This document shows, in pieces, positions 33,532-41,940 of a DNA stretch of 41,967 nt. The first letter of the stretch is position 1. Every line of letters begins with the position of its first letter. The position numbers were made by a program, and so were the translations under genes. This DNA comes from Paludibacteraceae bacterium (GTDB lineage: Bacteria; Bacteroidota; Bacteroidia; Bacteroidales; Paludibacteraceae): assembly GCA_905234835.1 (NCBI GenBank), contig CAJOIZ010000021.1:1-41967 (forward strand), written 5' to 3'. The notes under the pieces were generated by a model. That model did not search any database. It was not told where the DNA came from and worked only from the letters and a program-made list of their open reading frames with translations.

Positions 33532-34971
33532 TTATATATACTTCTTTACTTCCTCGTGGTCGTCGAAGTGGTGCTTTACGCCCTTGACAATCTGGTAGTC
33601 CTCGTGTCCCTTGCCCGCGATAAGTATCACGTCCTTGTCCTGCGCAAGGGTGCAGGCGGTCTGTATGGCAGAGGCGCGGTCCTCAATGATGAGTGTCTGA
33701 CGCAGTTCGTCCTCGGTCAGTCCTGCCGCCATGTCCTTCAATATATCAAGCGGTTCTTCGTCACGCGGGTTGTCGGAGGTGAGGATGAGCTGGTCGCTGC
33801 CGCGCTTGGCAATCTGCGCCATCATCGGGCGTTTGCCCTTGTCGCGGTTGCCTCCGCAGCCGACCACGGTGATGAGCCGCCCCTTGCGTATCTCGTTGAT
33901 GGTGTTGATGACGTTCTCCACCGCGTCGGGCGTATGGGCGTAATCGACCACCGCCGTCCAGCCTTTCGGGCTGTGGATGGTCTCGAAGCGTCCGTTGACG
34001 GGCCGCAGGAGCGAGAGGATGCGCAGGGTCTCGTCGCGGTCGAAGCCGAGACAGATAGCCGCGCCGCAGATGCAGAGCAGGTTCTGCAGATTGAAACGTC
34101 CCACGAGCCGCACCATTACCTCCTTGTTGTTGATCATCAGCAGCATACCGTCCAAGCCCTCTTCGAGAATGAGTCCCTTGAAGTCGGCAAGTGAGCGCGT
34201 GGAATAGGTAAAGACACGCGCCTTGGTGTTCTGCACCATCACCATCCCGTTCTTGTCGTCCTTGTTGGTGAGGGCGAACGCGTCTTTCTTGAGGCTGTCA
34301 AACAGGCGTTTCTTGGTGTCGCGGTAGTTGTCGAAGGTCTTGTGGTAGTCGAGGTGGTCGCGTGTGAGGTTGGTGAAGAGCGCGCCGTCGAAGTCCAGTC
34401 CGGCGATGCGATCCTGCGCGATGGAATGGCTGCTGACCTCCATAAAGGCGTACTCGCAGCCGGCATCCACCATCCGCGCCAAGAGACGGTTGAGTTCGAG
34501 CGCGTCGGGTGTGGTATGGGTGGCGGGAATCGCCTCGTCCTCAATGTAGTTGCAGACGGTGGAGAGCAGTCCCGCCTTGTGGTTCATCTGCCGCGTCAGC
34601 CGGTAGAGCAGTGTGGCGATGGTGGTCTTGCCGTTGGTGCCTGTCACCCCCACGAGCCTGAGTTTGCGGCTCGGGCAGCCGTACCAGCGGGATGCCAGCA
34701 GCCCCAACGCGCGGTCAGAACTCTTAACCTGGATGACGGTGGCATCGCCCGCCTCGAACCCGTCGGTGCGCTCGCAGACGACGGCGGCAGCACCTTTGTC
34801 AATGCAGGACTGGATAAATTGGTGTCCGTCCACGGTTGTGCCGCACTGTGCAACAAAGAGGTTGCCCGGTTGGATCTTGCGGGAGTCGAACTCAATGCCC
34901 GTTATCTCCCTGTCGGTCGGACCTGTCACCTGCATGGGGCGCAGGTCCTGTATCAATTCGCTTATATTCAT
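33532..34971 (-). CDS. murE: UDP-MurNAc-tripeptide synthetase MurE (meso-DAP type)
   Basis: A 479-residue Mur ligase that adds the third residue of the stem peptide. The ATP loop is GVTGTNGKTTIATLLYRL (about residues 107-124). The motif TSDNPRDEEP near residue 400 carries DNPR, the marker for meso-diaminopimelate rather than lysine. Other marks: YAFMEVSSHSIAQDRI and VVDYAHTPDAVENVI. Length and start (MNISELIQDLRPMQVTG) are normal. It lies 2 bp after the ftsI stop in one operon. Its normal partner mraY is about 5 kb away beyond the inserted block. Confidence 0.96.
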   Translation of the reverse strand: MNISELIQDLRPMQVTGPTDREITGIEFDSRKIQPGNLFVAQCGTTVDGHQFIQSCIDKGAAAVVCERTDGFEAGDATVIQVKSSDRALGLLASRWYGCPSRKLRLVGVTGTNGKTTIATLLYRLTRQMNHKAGLLSTVCNYIEDEAIPATHTTPDALELNRLLARMVDAGCEYAFMEVSSHSIAQDRIAGLDFDGALFTNLTRDHLDYHKTFDNYRDTKKRLFDSLKKDAFALTNKDDKNGMVMVQNTKARVFTYSTRSLADFKGLILEEGLDGMLLMINNKEVMVRLVGRFNLQNLLCICGAAICLGFDRDETLRILSLLRPVNGRFETIHSPKGWTAVVDYAHTPDAVENVINTINEIRKGRLITVVGCGGNRDKGKRPMMAQIAKRGSDQLILTSDNPRDEEPLDILKDMAAGLTEDELRQTLIIEDRASAIQTACTLAQDKDVILIAGKGHEDYQIVKGVKHHFDDHEEVKKYI

Positions 34972-34973
34972 GG

Positions 34974-36803
34974 TTATCTGGTTTTAGTCCATACTTTCTT
35001 TCCGTCTTTGATGACATACACTCCGGCGTAAGCCATCGTCTTCTCGGCTATCTCTCGCACCACGCGCCCGCAGTCCCAGCCCGCGTCGTAGGCTTTGTAG
35101 TTGTGAGGGTGGTTGATCATGCAGATGCAGGTGTACTCGGGCTTTTCTTCGGGGAAGTAGCCGACGAAGGTGATACGGTGTTTGCCGCTGGTATATTGCC
35201 CGTTGAGGAAGAGCTGCGCCGTACCTGTCTTGCCTGCTATGTGCACGAGGTCGCTCTGCGCCTTGTAGCCTATTATATTTCCAGCCCATTTGCGCACGGA
35301 TGCTGTCCCGAGGTCGTTGTCCCAGACGACATCGTGGAGGGCGGTGCGCACCTCTTTGAGCGCCGTCTCGCTGCAGACGTGTGAGTGCATGGTCTCGGTC
35401 TTGAACTGCTTCTCGACGACGCCGTTGCGTTCGATTCGTTTGATGAGCATCGGCTTGACCATCCGTCCGTTGTTGGCGATGGCGTTGTAGAAGGTGACGA
35501 GCTGCAGGGGGCTGAGCTCAACCGAGTAGCCGTAAGCCATCTTGCTGATTGTCACGCGGTCGTCAGGCACATCAATGCGCGGCACCTCAATGCCGGGGAT
35601 CTCTGTCTTGAGCGAGTCGCACACGCCCATCTTGCGCAGTTTGGCGACGAAATCTGCCGCATTGTGGTTAAACCCACTGGTCACCATCTTGGCGAAAGCG
35701 ATGTTGCTCGATACGGCGAGTGCGCTGCGGAGCGTATAGACGGTGTCCTTCGGGTGTGAGTCCGAATGCTTGACGCTGTAGTATTCCCACGGTTTGCTGC
35801 TGACCTTGATGGTGTCATAGAGATCCATACGGCTGTCATCCAGCACCGCCATCAGCGACAGCGTCTTGAATGTCGAGCCGGGTTCGACGCGGCGGACGGC
35901 GTGGTTCTCCTTCTCCACATACTTGCCGTCCGTTGTGCGGTCGAGGTTGCAGATGGCCTTGAGCTCGCCTGTGGCAGTCTCCATCATGATGCAGCAGCCC
36001 CAGTCCGCTTCGGTGATGCTGAGGCGTTCCTTGAGCGCCGTCTCGCAGATGTCCATCAGTTCGGCGTCGAGCGTGGTCACGATGTCGTATCCGTTCACGG
36101 CTTCGGTGACGGGTATGTCATCTATGTGACCCGCCACCATCTGTCTGCGTGAGAGGCCCTCCTTGCCGTGGAGGTACTGCTCCATACTTTTCTCCAGCCC
36201 GGCGTAGCCTTCGCCGCTCTCCTGGTAGATGTTGCCGATAGTGCGGCTGCCGAGGCTGCCGTAGGGCTTGCTCCGCAGGTGCTGGTTGACATACTGGAAG
36301 CCGCTTTTGTAGTAGCCTCTGCGGACCAGCGGCAACTGCTCGATCTGCTTCTTCTCGATGTAGTTGACGCGGCGCGGGACGACCTTCACAAGCCGGTTCT
36401 TGGCATCTTTGGCATAGAAAGCGCGCCACATCCGGTCGCGGTAGAACTGCGGGGTCGTGTCCTTGAGGATGCTGCTCAGTCCGGCGGCAATCGAGTCCAC
36501 ATACGTTGTGAACAGCGAGTCGCCCTTGAGATGGAGAGCCTCCACACGCGTGTCCATATACACGTAGTACTGCGGCACGCTGCTTGCCAGGATGTTGCCG
36601 TGGACATCAAGTATGTTCCCTCGGTCGGGGCGTATGACGATATCCGTCTTAATCTGCGACTTCTCTATGCGCTGCCAGTTTTCCACCTCGTCTTTTGAGT
36701 TTTGCAGGAAGAGGATCTGGTACACCACGCAGCTGAAACCGATGACGATAAGCAGGAAAATCGCCGCGAAGCGCAGAATCATGTGGGTTTGTTGCTCTGA
36801 CAT
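34974..36803 (-). CDS. ftsI: Division-specific penicillin-binding protein (FtsI/PBP3 class)
   Basis: A 609-residue transpeptidase that cross-links septal peptidoglycan. A membrane anchor lies at residues 9-32. The pedestal domain begins at IRPDRGNILDVHGNILA (57-73). The active-site motifs are present: SxxK as Ser310-Thr-Phe-Lys313, SxN as Ser365-Ser-Asn367, and KTG as Lys525-Thr-Gly527 in AGKTGTAQ. The C-terminal PASTA domain found in many Bacteroidota homologues (~700 residues) is absent; the protein stops about 80 residues after KTG. It follows the FtsL-like gene by 12 bp, the normal dcw position. Confidence 0.94.
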   Translation of the reverse strand: MSEQQTHMILRFAAIFLLIVIGFSCVVYQILFLQNSKDEVENWQRIEKSQIKTDIVIRPDRGNILDVHGNILASSVPQYYVYMDTRVEALHLKGDSLFTTYVDSIAAGLSSILKDTTPQFYRDRMWRAFYAKDAKNRLVKVVPRRVNYIEKKQIEQLPLVRRGYYKSGFQYVNQHLRSKPYGSLGSRTIGNIYQESGEGYAGLEKSMEQYLHGKEGLSRRQMVAGHIDDIPVTEAVNGYDIVTTLDAELMDICETALKERLSITEADWGCCIMMETATGELKAICNLDRTTDGKYVEKENHAVRRVEPGSTFKTLSLMAVLDDSRMDLYDTIKVSSKPWEYYSVKHSDSHPKDTVYTLRSALAVSSNIAFAKMVTSGFNHNAADFVAKLRKMGVCDSLKTEIPGIEVPRIDVPDDRVTISKMAYGYSVELSPLQLVTFYNAIANNGRMVKPMLIKRIERNGVVEKQFKTETMHSHVCSETALKEVRTALHDVVWDNDLGTASVRKWAGNIIGYKAQSDLVHIAGKTGTAQLFLNGQYTSGKHRITFVGYFPEEKPEYTCICMINHPHNYKAYDAGWDCGRVVREIAEKTMAYAGVYVIKDGKKVWTKTR

Positions 36804-36815
36804 GGTGTATGTGTT

Positions 36816-37121
36816 TTAGGGTTGAATGCGGATGGCTGGGGTCTTGTTGGTCTGTAGGCGGCTGCCTCGTTTAGCGAGTTCGGCTTCTACGGACGACTGG
36901 CGAGTCAGGTCGGTCAGCTCACCTTGCAGCGTGAGCAGCTCGTATTGTGCGTCGCGCAGTTCGTCCTGTAGGTCGCCGAGGCGCTTGTGCTGTTTCTCTG
37001 ACTGGTAGCCGAGATAGACGTAGAACATAATCAGGAAGAGTATCAGCCCGATAAGTTTGTACTGCTTCTTGAGCCATGCGCTCGAGAAGATGTTGCCGTT
37101 GAGTATGTCCTGTAGTTTCAT
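36816..37121 (-). CDS. ftsL: FtsL-like division protein
   Basis: A 101-residue bitopic protein. A short cytoplasmic N-terminus is followed by one membrane segment (LIGLILFLIMFYVYLGY, about residues 23-39). A coiled coil follows (KQHKRLGDLQDELRDAQYEL ... LQGELTDLTRQSSVE). Topology, size and position between rsmH and ftsI match FtsL, which links FtsI-FtsW to the rest of the divisome. Sequence identity in this family is low, so the call rests mostly on context and topology. Confidence 0.8.
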   Translation of the reverse strand: MKLQDILNGNIFSSAWLKKQYKLIGLILFLIMFYVYLGYQSEKQHKRLGDLQDELRDAQYELLTLQGELTDLTRQSSVEAELAKRGSRLQTNKTPAIRIQP

Positions 37122-37134
37122 AGTCTTGATGGGA

Positions 37135-38061
37135 TTACAGTTTTTCTGCCACGCGCAGTTTGGCGCTTCTCGCCCTCGGGTTCCGCTCCACCTCCTCTTC
37201 GCTGGCGATCAGCCCTTTCTCCACAAGGCGGAAGGGGGTGAGGATGTTGCCGTAGAAATCCTTCTGCACTTTCCCCTCGCAGTTGCCAGAGCGCATAAAG
37301 TTCTTCACTAACCGATCCTCTAACGAATGATAGGTCAAGATAGCCAGTCTGCCGCCGGGTGCGAGCAGTCCGAGAGCCGCCTGTAGCATCTCGCGCAGCG
37401 CGCCCAACTCGTCGTTCACTTCAATGCGCAACGCCTGGAAGACGAGGGTCAGCTGCTTTTTCTGCATTATGTTCAGCGAGTCAGCATCCGCCGCTCGACC
37501 CAGAACCGCCTGTGCGAGCTGTCCTGTGGTCTGTATGGGGGCGTGCTCACGGGCTTTCACGATGTGACGCGCCACCTGGCGGGAGTTCTTCAGCTCGCCG
37601 TACATATACAGCACATCAGCGAGGTTCTCCTCTGTGTAGCCGTTGACGATGCCCGCTGCCGTCCTGCCGCCGTTGCGGTTCATGCGCATGTCTAACGGAC
37701 CGTCGAAGCGGAACGAGAAGCCCCGCTCCGCCGTGTCGAAATGGTGGAAACTGACCCCGAGGTCCGCTAATAGGCCGTCTATCCGCTCCACGCCGTTGTA
37801 GTCCATCCACTGGCCGAGGTAGCGGAAGTCGCTGTGGATGAAGGTGAACCGCTTGTCATTCTCTGCAAAGCTCGCGTTCTCATACGCCTCGATATCGCGG
37901 TCGAAGGCGAAGAGTCGTCCTCTGGAACCGAGACGGTCGAATATCTCCCTGCTGTGTCCGCCGCCGCCGAACGTCACGTCCGCATACGTCCCGTCCGGAC
38001 GTATGGCAAGACTCCTGATTGTCTCGTTAAGCAGTGCCGGTATGTGATAGGGTTCACTCAT
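37135..38061 (-). CDS. rsmH: 16S rRNA (cytosine-1402-N4)-methyltransferase RsmH
   Basis: A 308-residue S-adenosylmethionine-dependent enzyme (formerly MraW). The cofactor loop is DVTFGGGGHSREIFDRLG (about residues 28-45). Also seen are GLLADLGVSFHHFDTAERGF, DMRMNRNGG and the C-terminal LAILTYHSLEDRLVKNFM. The end RNPRARSAKLRVAEKL is the standard RsmH tail. Length is normal. The start codon overlaps the mraZ stop by 8 bp, so translation is coupled. Confidence 0.96.
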   Translation of the reverse strand: MSEPYHIPALLNETIRSLAIRPDGTYADVTFGGGGHSREIFDRLGSRGRLFAFDRDIEAYENASFAENDKRFTFIHSDFRYLGQWMDYNGVERIDGLLADLGVSFHHFDTAERGFSFRFDGPLDMRMNRNGGRTAAGIVNGYTEENLADVLYMYGELKNSRQVARHIVKAREHAPIQTTGQLAQAVLGRAADADSLNIMQKKQLTLVFQALRIEVNDELGALREMLQAALGLLAPGGRLAILTYHSLEDRLVKNFMRSGNCEGKVQKDFYGNILTPFRLVEKGLIASEEEVERNPRARSAKLRVAEKL

Positions 38062-38527
38062 GGTTGTTCTTTGCGGCTTGCATACGTTCCCTTATCTTGT
38101 CCGCGAGGGCTTTCTGTCCCATGCTCTTCTGCGCATAGGTCTCGGGTGCCCAGAGCGCGAAGCGGTCCAGCATACCCACGAACAGCACATTCTGCTTCGC
38201 GTCTATTAGCTGGAGGTTCTGTTTGGTCAGCAGTACACGCCCCTGCGCGTCTGTCTCGAGTATCTCTGCGTCGGACATGAACTGCATCAGCAGCATCTGG
38301 TCCTCGGCGTTCCACTCGTCTAACACGCTGCGCAGGTCATTCACTTTCTTGTTCCACACGGGCTCTGGGTAGAAGATCAGGCACTCGTTGTCCGTGTCGC
38401 GGCGCATGATAATACGCTGCGACCCCATCTCTTTGAGTACGCGACGGTAAGCCGACGGAACGAAGATGCGGCCCTTCTCGTCGGTCTTGCTCTGCACCTG
38501 CCCTATGAATGTATTGTTCAATAGCAT
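38054..38527 (-). CDS. mraZ: Transcriptional regulator MraZ
   Basis: I take the start at 38527 (MLLNNTFIGQVQSKTDEKGR, 157 residues); the longer frame from 38614 would begin upstream of the promoter and operator. The first SpoVT-AbrB half has DEKGRIFVPSAYR, and the second half has AEILETDAQGRVLLTKQNL, the two-fold repeat typical of MraZ. It binds TGGG-type direct repeats ahead of its own operon and tunes the dcw cluster. Two such boxes are seen at 38599-38613. The C-terminus is slightly extended relative to E. coli MraZ. Confidence 0.93.
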   Translation of the reverse strand: MLLNNTFIGQVQSKTDEKGRIFVPSAYRRVLKEMGSQRIIMRRDTDNECLIFYPEPVWNKKVNDLRSVLDEWNAEDQMLLMQFMSDAEILETDAQGRVLLTKQNLQLIDAKQNVLFVGMLDRFALWAPETYAQKSMGQKALADKIRERMQAAKNNHE

Positions 38528-38570
38528 ATCGGATAACACTTTGCGTAAACGTTTGTTCTTAAAAACGCCG

Positions 38571-38578
38571 CAAAGGTA
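38571..38578 (-). promoter_or_regulatory. Promoter -7 box for the dcw operon
   Basis: TACCTTTG on the minus strand, 44 bp upstream of the mraZ ATG. It lies just downstream of the two MraZ boxes. Confidence 0.65.
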
Positions 38579-38598
38579 ATACAACTTTTTTAGAACTT

Positions 38599-38613
38599 CC
38601 CCACATTTCCCCA
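38599..38613 (-). promoter_or_regulatory. MraZ operator: two TGGGG boxes
   Basis: On the minus strand GTGGGGAAAT is followed at once by GTGGGGAAGT. The TGGGG cores (38613-38609 and 38603-38599) have a 10-bp period, the spacing known for MraZ sites. They lie near the expected -33 region, so binding should repress. No third box is clear. Confidence 0.7.
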
Positions 38614-38784
38614 CAAAAAATTTTTATACATTGTTTTCAACGCTTTATATACAACTATTAGAAATACTATTTGATTATATTCTAATTTGTTACACTAATT
38701 ATCAACAAAGTGGTGTAAGGTGGGGCAAAAGTTCTGCATAGGAGTAAAAAAAGGCTGTCTTGCGCTACTGCAAAAAAAATGCTG

Positions 38785-38792
38785 TACTTTTG
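38785..38792 (+). promoter_or_regulatory. Promoter -7 box for the subtilase
   Basis: TACTTTTG preceded by an A-tract and ATGCTG, 35 bp before the ATG. Besides this and the dcw promoter, the AT-rich region 38528-38827 holds no gene. Confidence 0.65.
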
Positions 38793-38827
38793 CGAGGTAT
38801 TAACCGACTAAAACCAAACCAACTACC

Positions 38828-39880
38828 GTGAAACTCCTTTTTATTCTTTCTTGGATTCTTGGTCTCCAGCCGCTTCACGAGGCGGGCTACAGAGGCGAAG
38901 GCATGACGATTGCCGTGATTGACTGCGGCTTTTTTGGAGCGGATTCCGCCGCGTTCTTCCCGCAGGAGCATATTGCGGGCATTTATGACCTGATAGAGGA
39001 TAAATACCGCACCTACGACATCACTAAAGATGAGACGGACAATCACGGCACGCTCTGCCTGTCCACCATGTTGTATGACGGACCGGAGTTTACGGGTACG
39101 GCGCCCGATGCGCGATATATCCTCATCCGCACCGAGGAGTTGGATAATGAGCATCGCCGCGAAGTGGACCGTCTGGCGAAAGGCATACGCTTGGCGGAAG
39201 AATTGGGAGCGGACATCATCACCATCTCATTGGGTTACAGTCGGTTTGATGACCCTTCAACCACCTACCGCTACGACGAACTGGACGGTTCTAACCCTGC
39301 CGCACGAGCAGCCACCGAAGCAGCACGTCACAACCGGCTCGTTTGCATCGCGGCGGGCAACGAGGGCAACAAGTCGGACTACAACCGCATCACCGTGCCG
39401 GGCGATGCCGACTCGGTCCTGACTGTTGGTTCGGTGAACGAAGATTCTTTGCCCTCGTCATTCACGAGTTATGGTCCGATAGCCGTACCTCGTCAGAAGC
39501 CCGAAATAGCGGCGATTGGCACGAAAGTGATGGTTCTTGACCCCGTCATCGGCGGTACGCGCACAGGCAACGGAACCTCTTTTGCTACCCCCCGTGTGGC
39601 GGGTATGGCGGCATGTCTGTGGCAGGCGCTGCCTCACCTGACGGCGATGCAGCTGCGCGAGCGGATTATCCAGTCGGGACACCTCTACGGCGGCGAGCCG
39701 GATATCCGCATAGGCTACGGCATCCCCAACGCTTGGGCGGTCTATCAAGCCGAACGGACTGAAACCGGGACGGATGAACTGCCGGATATCCACCAGCACG
39801 AGAAAGTGCTGATTAACGGCCGGTTGTATATCATTATTGACGGCGTAAGATACCTCCCGACGGGTCAGAAGGTCCGCTGA
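38828..39880 (+). CDS. Secreted subtilisin-like serine protease (S8) with C-terminal tail motif
   Basis: A 350-residue peptidase. The N-terminus MKLLFILSWILGLQPLHEAG is a short hydrophobic signal-like segment that merges into the mature enzyme without a visible propeptide. The catalytic triad is complete: Asp32 in IAVIDCGF, His73 in DNHGTLCLSTM and Ser251 in GNGTSFATPRVAGMAACLW. The oxyanion Asn is Asn178 in AAGNEG. The last ~25 residues (KVLINGRLYIIIDG ... YLPTGQKV) form a conserved-looking tail shared with the small frame at 41645. This tail may be a sorting signal. The gene stands alone, divergent from the dcw operon. Confidence 0.9.
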   Translation: MKLLFILSWILGLQPLHEAGYRGEGMTIAVIDCGFFGADSAAFFPQEHIAGIYDLIEDKYRTYDITKDETDNHGTLCLSTMLYDGPEFTGTAPDARYILIRTEELDNEHRREVDRLAKGIRLAEELGADIITISLGYSRFDDPSTTYRYDELDGSNPAARAATEAARHNRLVCIAAGNEGNKSDYNRITVPGDADSVLTVGSVNEDSLPSSFTSYGPIAVPRQKPEIAAIGTKVMVLDPVIGGTRTGNGTSFATPRVAGMAACLWQALPHLTAMQLRERIIQSGHLYGGEPDIRIGYGIPNAWAVYQAERTETGTDELPDIHQHEKVLINGRLYIIIDGVRYLPTGQKVR

Positions 39881-39891
39881 ACGGGCACGAA

Positions 39892-39995
39892 AAAAGGGTA
39901 AGCGGACTATATCGCACCGCTACAACCTCGTACCCTTGCTTCGGTCAAGACCTGGGGGATTCGGAGGGAGCTGGTCGTATAGGACTTACCCTAAT
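39892..39995 (-). ncRNA. ffs: Signal recognition particle RNA (4.5S-type, ffs)
   Basis: On the minus strand a ~104-nt sequence lies between a TACTTTTG box and a T6 run. The ends pair as AGGGTAAG/CTTACCC. The domain IV apical part reads CCCCCAGGTCTTGACCGAAG then CAAGGGTA, matching the conserved SRP core (CAGG ... GAAGCA), with a short GGT/ACC stem around CTTG. The gene-free gap 39881-40038 holds only this RNA. Identification is by eye; a covariance-model search would settle it. Confidence 0.8.
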
Positions 39996-40001
39996 GCGCC
40001 G

Positions 40002-40009
40002 CAAAAGTA
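40002..40009 (-). promoter_or_regulatory. Promoter -7 box for the SRP RNA
   Basis: TACTTTTG on the minus strand, followed by GCGGCG, about 7 bp before the RNA start. Confidence 0.65.
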
Positions 40010-40038
40010 TGGCAATCGTTTGACACAACCAAATAAAA

Positions 40039-41439
40039 ATGGTGGAAAAGTTCATTTACGACCAAATACACTCTTTCTTACCCTTCGTTCCCAACGCTGA
40101 CCAGCAGGTCCTTTTGAGGCAGTTGGCGCAGTTTATCTTGTCGAACGACAGCCGCAAAGCCTTCTTGTTGAAGGGCTATGCCGGCACGGGCAAGACCTCC
40201 GTCATTGCGGCTCTGGTCAGGGCGATGCAGGCGATGAAGAGGCCGTGTGTGTTGCTTGCCCCCACAGGTCGTGCTGCGAAGGTCATGTCTCACTATGCAG
40301 GTCTTCCCGCTTTCACTATCCACCGTTGGATCTACCGTGCCAACTCTTCTGTTGATCCGATGGGGGCGCGGTTCAGTGTGGCGGATAACAAACTGACAGA
40401 CACGCTGTTCATCGTGGATGAGGCGGGTATGATTGGTCAGGGGAGAGACAACGGCATGTTCGGCACAGGCAGCCTGTTGGACGACCTTGTGCGGTTTGTC
40501 TATACCCCGCAGGACAACACCATGACCAACCGCAACGCCCTTCTGTTGCTCGGCGACAGTGCCCAGCTTCCGCCGGTAGGGCAGGACTTCTCACCTGCGT
40601 TGGAACCCTCTGTGCTGCAAGGGTATAACCTCTCGCTTACGACCGCATCGCTCACGCAAGTCGCACGGCAGGCATTGGACAGCACGGTCCTGCAGAACGC
40701 CACCAACATACGCCGCACCAACCAAATCACCCTTACCGAGGGCAATGACCTGCATTTCCTGCGTCCGGCTGCTCTGCAGGAGACGCTCGAGCAGGCGTAT
40801 AGGGAGACGGGCATGGCGGAGACGATTATCCTGACGCGCAGCAACCGACGCACCAACCTATATAATAAAGGGGTACGCGGGTCTATTCTCTTCCGCGAGG
40901 ACATGCTCAGCGCGGGCGACAGGCTGATGATCAGCCGCAACAACTATTTCTGGGCGAACGACTACGAGGACATTCCTTTCCTTGCCAACGGCGACACGAT
41001 GGAGGTGACGCGCCTGCGTAACGAGCGAGAGATGTACGGCTTCCGTTTCGTGGACGCTTCGCTGCACCTGTTGGATTATGAGTACGACTTGGATGCCACC
41101 GTATGGCTCGACACGCTCACCACGGACACGCCCGAGGCTAATCTGACCTTGCAGCGCACGCTCTATCAGCGCATTGCCGAGGACTACCCCGAGGTGAAGA
41201 ACAAGCGTGAACTCAGCGAACTCATACGCCAGTCGCCTTATTATCAGGCTTTGCAGGTGCGTTTCGCCTATGCCGTTACGTGCCACAAGGCGCAGGGTGG
41301 GCAGTGGGACACCGTCTTTATTGACGCTGGGCATCCGTTGGATGAGGTGGCTGCTGACCCGTCTTTCCTGCGTTGGACCTACACGGCGCTGACCCGTGCC
41401 AAAAAGACCGTCTGGTGGCTGCACTATACCACGGACTGA
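40039..41439 (+). CDS. RecD/Dda-like superfamily 1B DNA helicase
   Basis: A 466-residue ATP-dependent 5'-3' helicase-type protein. Walker A is LLKGYAGTGKTSVIAAL (residues 43-59). The next motif Ia is LLAPTGRAAKVMSHYAG, Walker B is LFIVDEAGMIG and motif III is LLLLGDSAQLPPVGQDF. The C-terminal UvrD_C_2-type end reads YAVTCHKAQGGQWDTVFIDA and YTALTRAKKTVWWLHY (motifs V-VI). It is far shorter than RecD of RecBCD and has no partner recB/recC here. Such stand-alone proteins are common in Bacteroidota and are taken to act in DNA repair or replication restart; that role is inferred. Confidence 0.88.
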   Translation: MVEKFIYDQIHSFLPFVPNADQQVLLRQLAQFILSNDSRKAFLLKGYAGTGKTSVIAALVRAMQAMKRPCVLLAPTGRAAKVMSHYAGLPAFTIHRWIYRANSSVDPMGARFSVADNKLTDTLFIVDEAGMIGQGRDNGMFGTGSLLDDLVRFVYTPQDNTMTNRNALLLLGDSAQLPPVGQDFSPALEPSVLQGYNLSLTTASLTQVARQALDSTVLQNATNIRRTNQITLTEGNDLHFLRPAALQETLEQAYRETGMAETIILTRSNRRTNLYNKGVRGSILFREDMLSAGDRLMISRNNYFWANDYEDIPFLANGDTMEVTRLRNEREMYGFRFVDASLHLLDYEYDLDATVWLDTLTTDTPEANLTLQRTLYQRIAEDYPEVKNKRELSELIRQSPYYQALQVRFAYAVTCHKAQGGQWDTVFIDAGHPLDEVAADPSFLRWTYTALTRAKKTVWWLHYTTD

Positions 41440-41468
41440 CACAATATCTTCCTCTTATACATACGACG

Positions 41469-41546
41469 GACACCTTCAACTCCCTGTGTGCCGACAAACA
41501 CTCGCAGGCATACTGGAGCAGTAACGCCTTTCAGTACGGCTTATGA
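41469..41546 (+). pseudogene. Short fragment of a DUF1566/FISUMP-like domain
   Basis: A stretch just after the helicase gene reads CADKHSQAYWSSNAFQYGL followed by a stop. The YWSS core resembles the YWSST of the fragment at 21900-22150. There is no start codon or upstream domain. An 11-bp tandem array begins 24 bp downstream. Confidence 0.35.
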
Positions 41547-41569
41547 TTAGCGTTGAACTTCTAATCAAG

Positions 41570-41624
41570 AGCGGGTGATTAGCGGGTGGTTAGCGGGTGA
41601 TTACCGGGTGATTAGCGGGTGATT
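41570..41624. repeat. 11-bp tandem repeat, 5 units
   Basis: Units AGCGGGTGATT, AGCGGGTGGTT, AGCGGGTGATT, ACCGGGTGATT and AGCGGGTGATT. It lies between a gene-fragment end and the small tail frame. Confidence 0.95.
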
Positions 41625-41644
41625 AGCCTGACGATACAATAGAA

Positions 41645-41800
41645 ATGCAACAGGAACGCGACAGAAATCAACCACTGATTGCCCCAGAAGCGAACACCCA
41701 TACCCTTGAAGCCGCTCCCCGCGAACTCCTCCGTAACGGCACTCTCCTTATCGACCGTAACGGCATCCTCTACACTCTCCCCGGCGCACGCATTGATTAA
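41645..41800 (+). CDS. 51-residue frame ending in a C-terminal tail motif, possibly a gene relic
   Basis: An ATG-to-TAA frame. After a hydrophilic start (MQQERDRNQPLIAPEANTHT) the last residues are LLRNGTLLIDRNGILYTLPG then ARID. The pattern LxNGxLxIxxxGxxYxxxG matches residue for residue in spacing the tail of the subtilase at 38828. A lone tail without a signal peptide or body suggests the end of a lost secreted protein. Alternatively it is a small independent gene. No ribosome site or clear promoter is seen. Confidence 0.5.
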   Translation: MQQERDRNQPLIAPEANTHTLEAAPRELLRNGTLLIDRNGILYTLPGARID

Positions 41801-41831
41801 AGGCATGAAAGCCCTGCGGGGGCCTTTATGC

Positions 41832-41883
41832 TTACAGGATACTGGGCGGATATTCAGACACGGCTCCTCAGAGCCGCCTGTAA
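41832..41883. other. Nested hairpin, function unknown
   Basis: TTACAGG (41832-41838) pairs with CCTGTAA (41877-41883), and inside it CGGCTC (41861-41866) pairs with GAGCCG (41871-41876) around CTCA, leaving a 22-nt one-sided bulge. No gene is seen in 41801-41967. Confidence 0.45.
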
Positions 41884-41907
41884 AGGATATAGCCTCACAA
41901 ACAAAAC

Positions 41908-41940
41908 CAATCCCAAGCAGTTACTCTCTGCTTGGGATTG
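41908..41940 (-). terminator. Strong hairpin terminator facing left
   Basis: Perfect 13-bp stem CAATCCCAAGCAG/CTGCTTGGGATTG with a 7-nt loop. On the minus strand it is followed by GGTTTTGTTTG, so it probably ends a minus-strand gene that lies beyond the right edge. Confidence 0.6.

Noticed and set aside
32521..34194. 557-codon open frame on the plus strand
   Set aside because: Lies wholly antisense to murE and the RhuM gene, which have full conserved motifs; no recognisable protein features.
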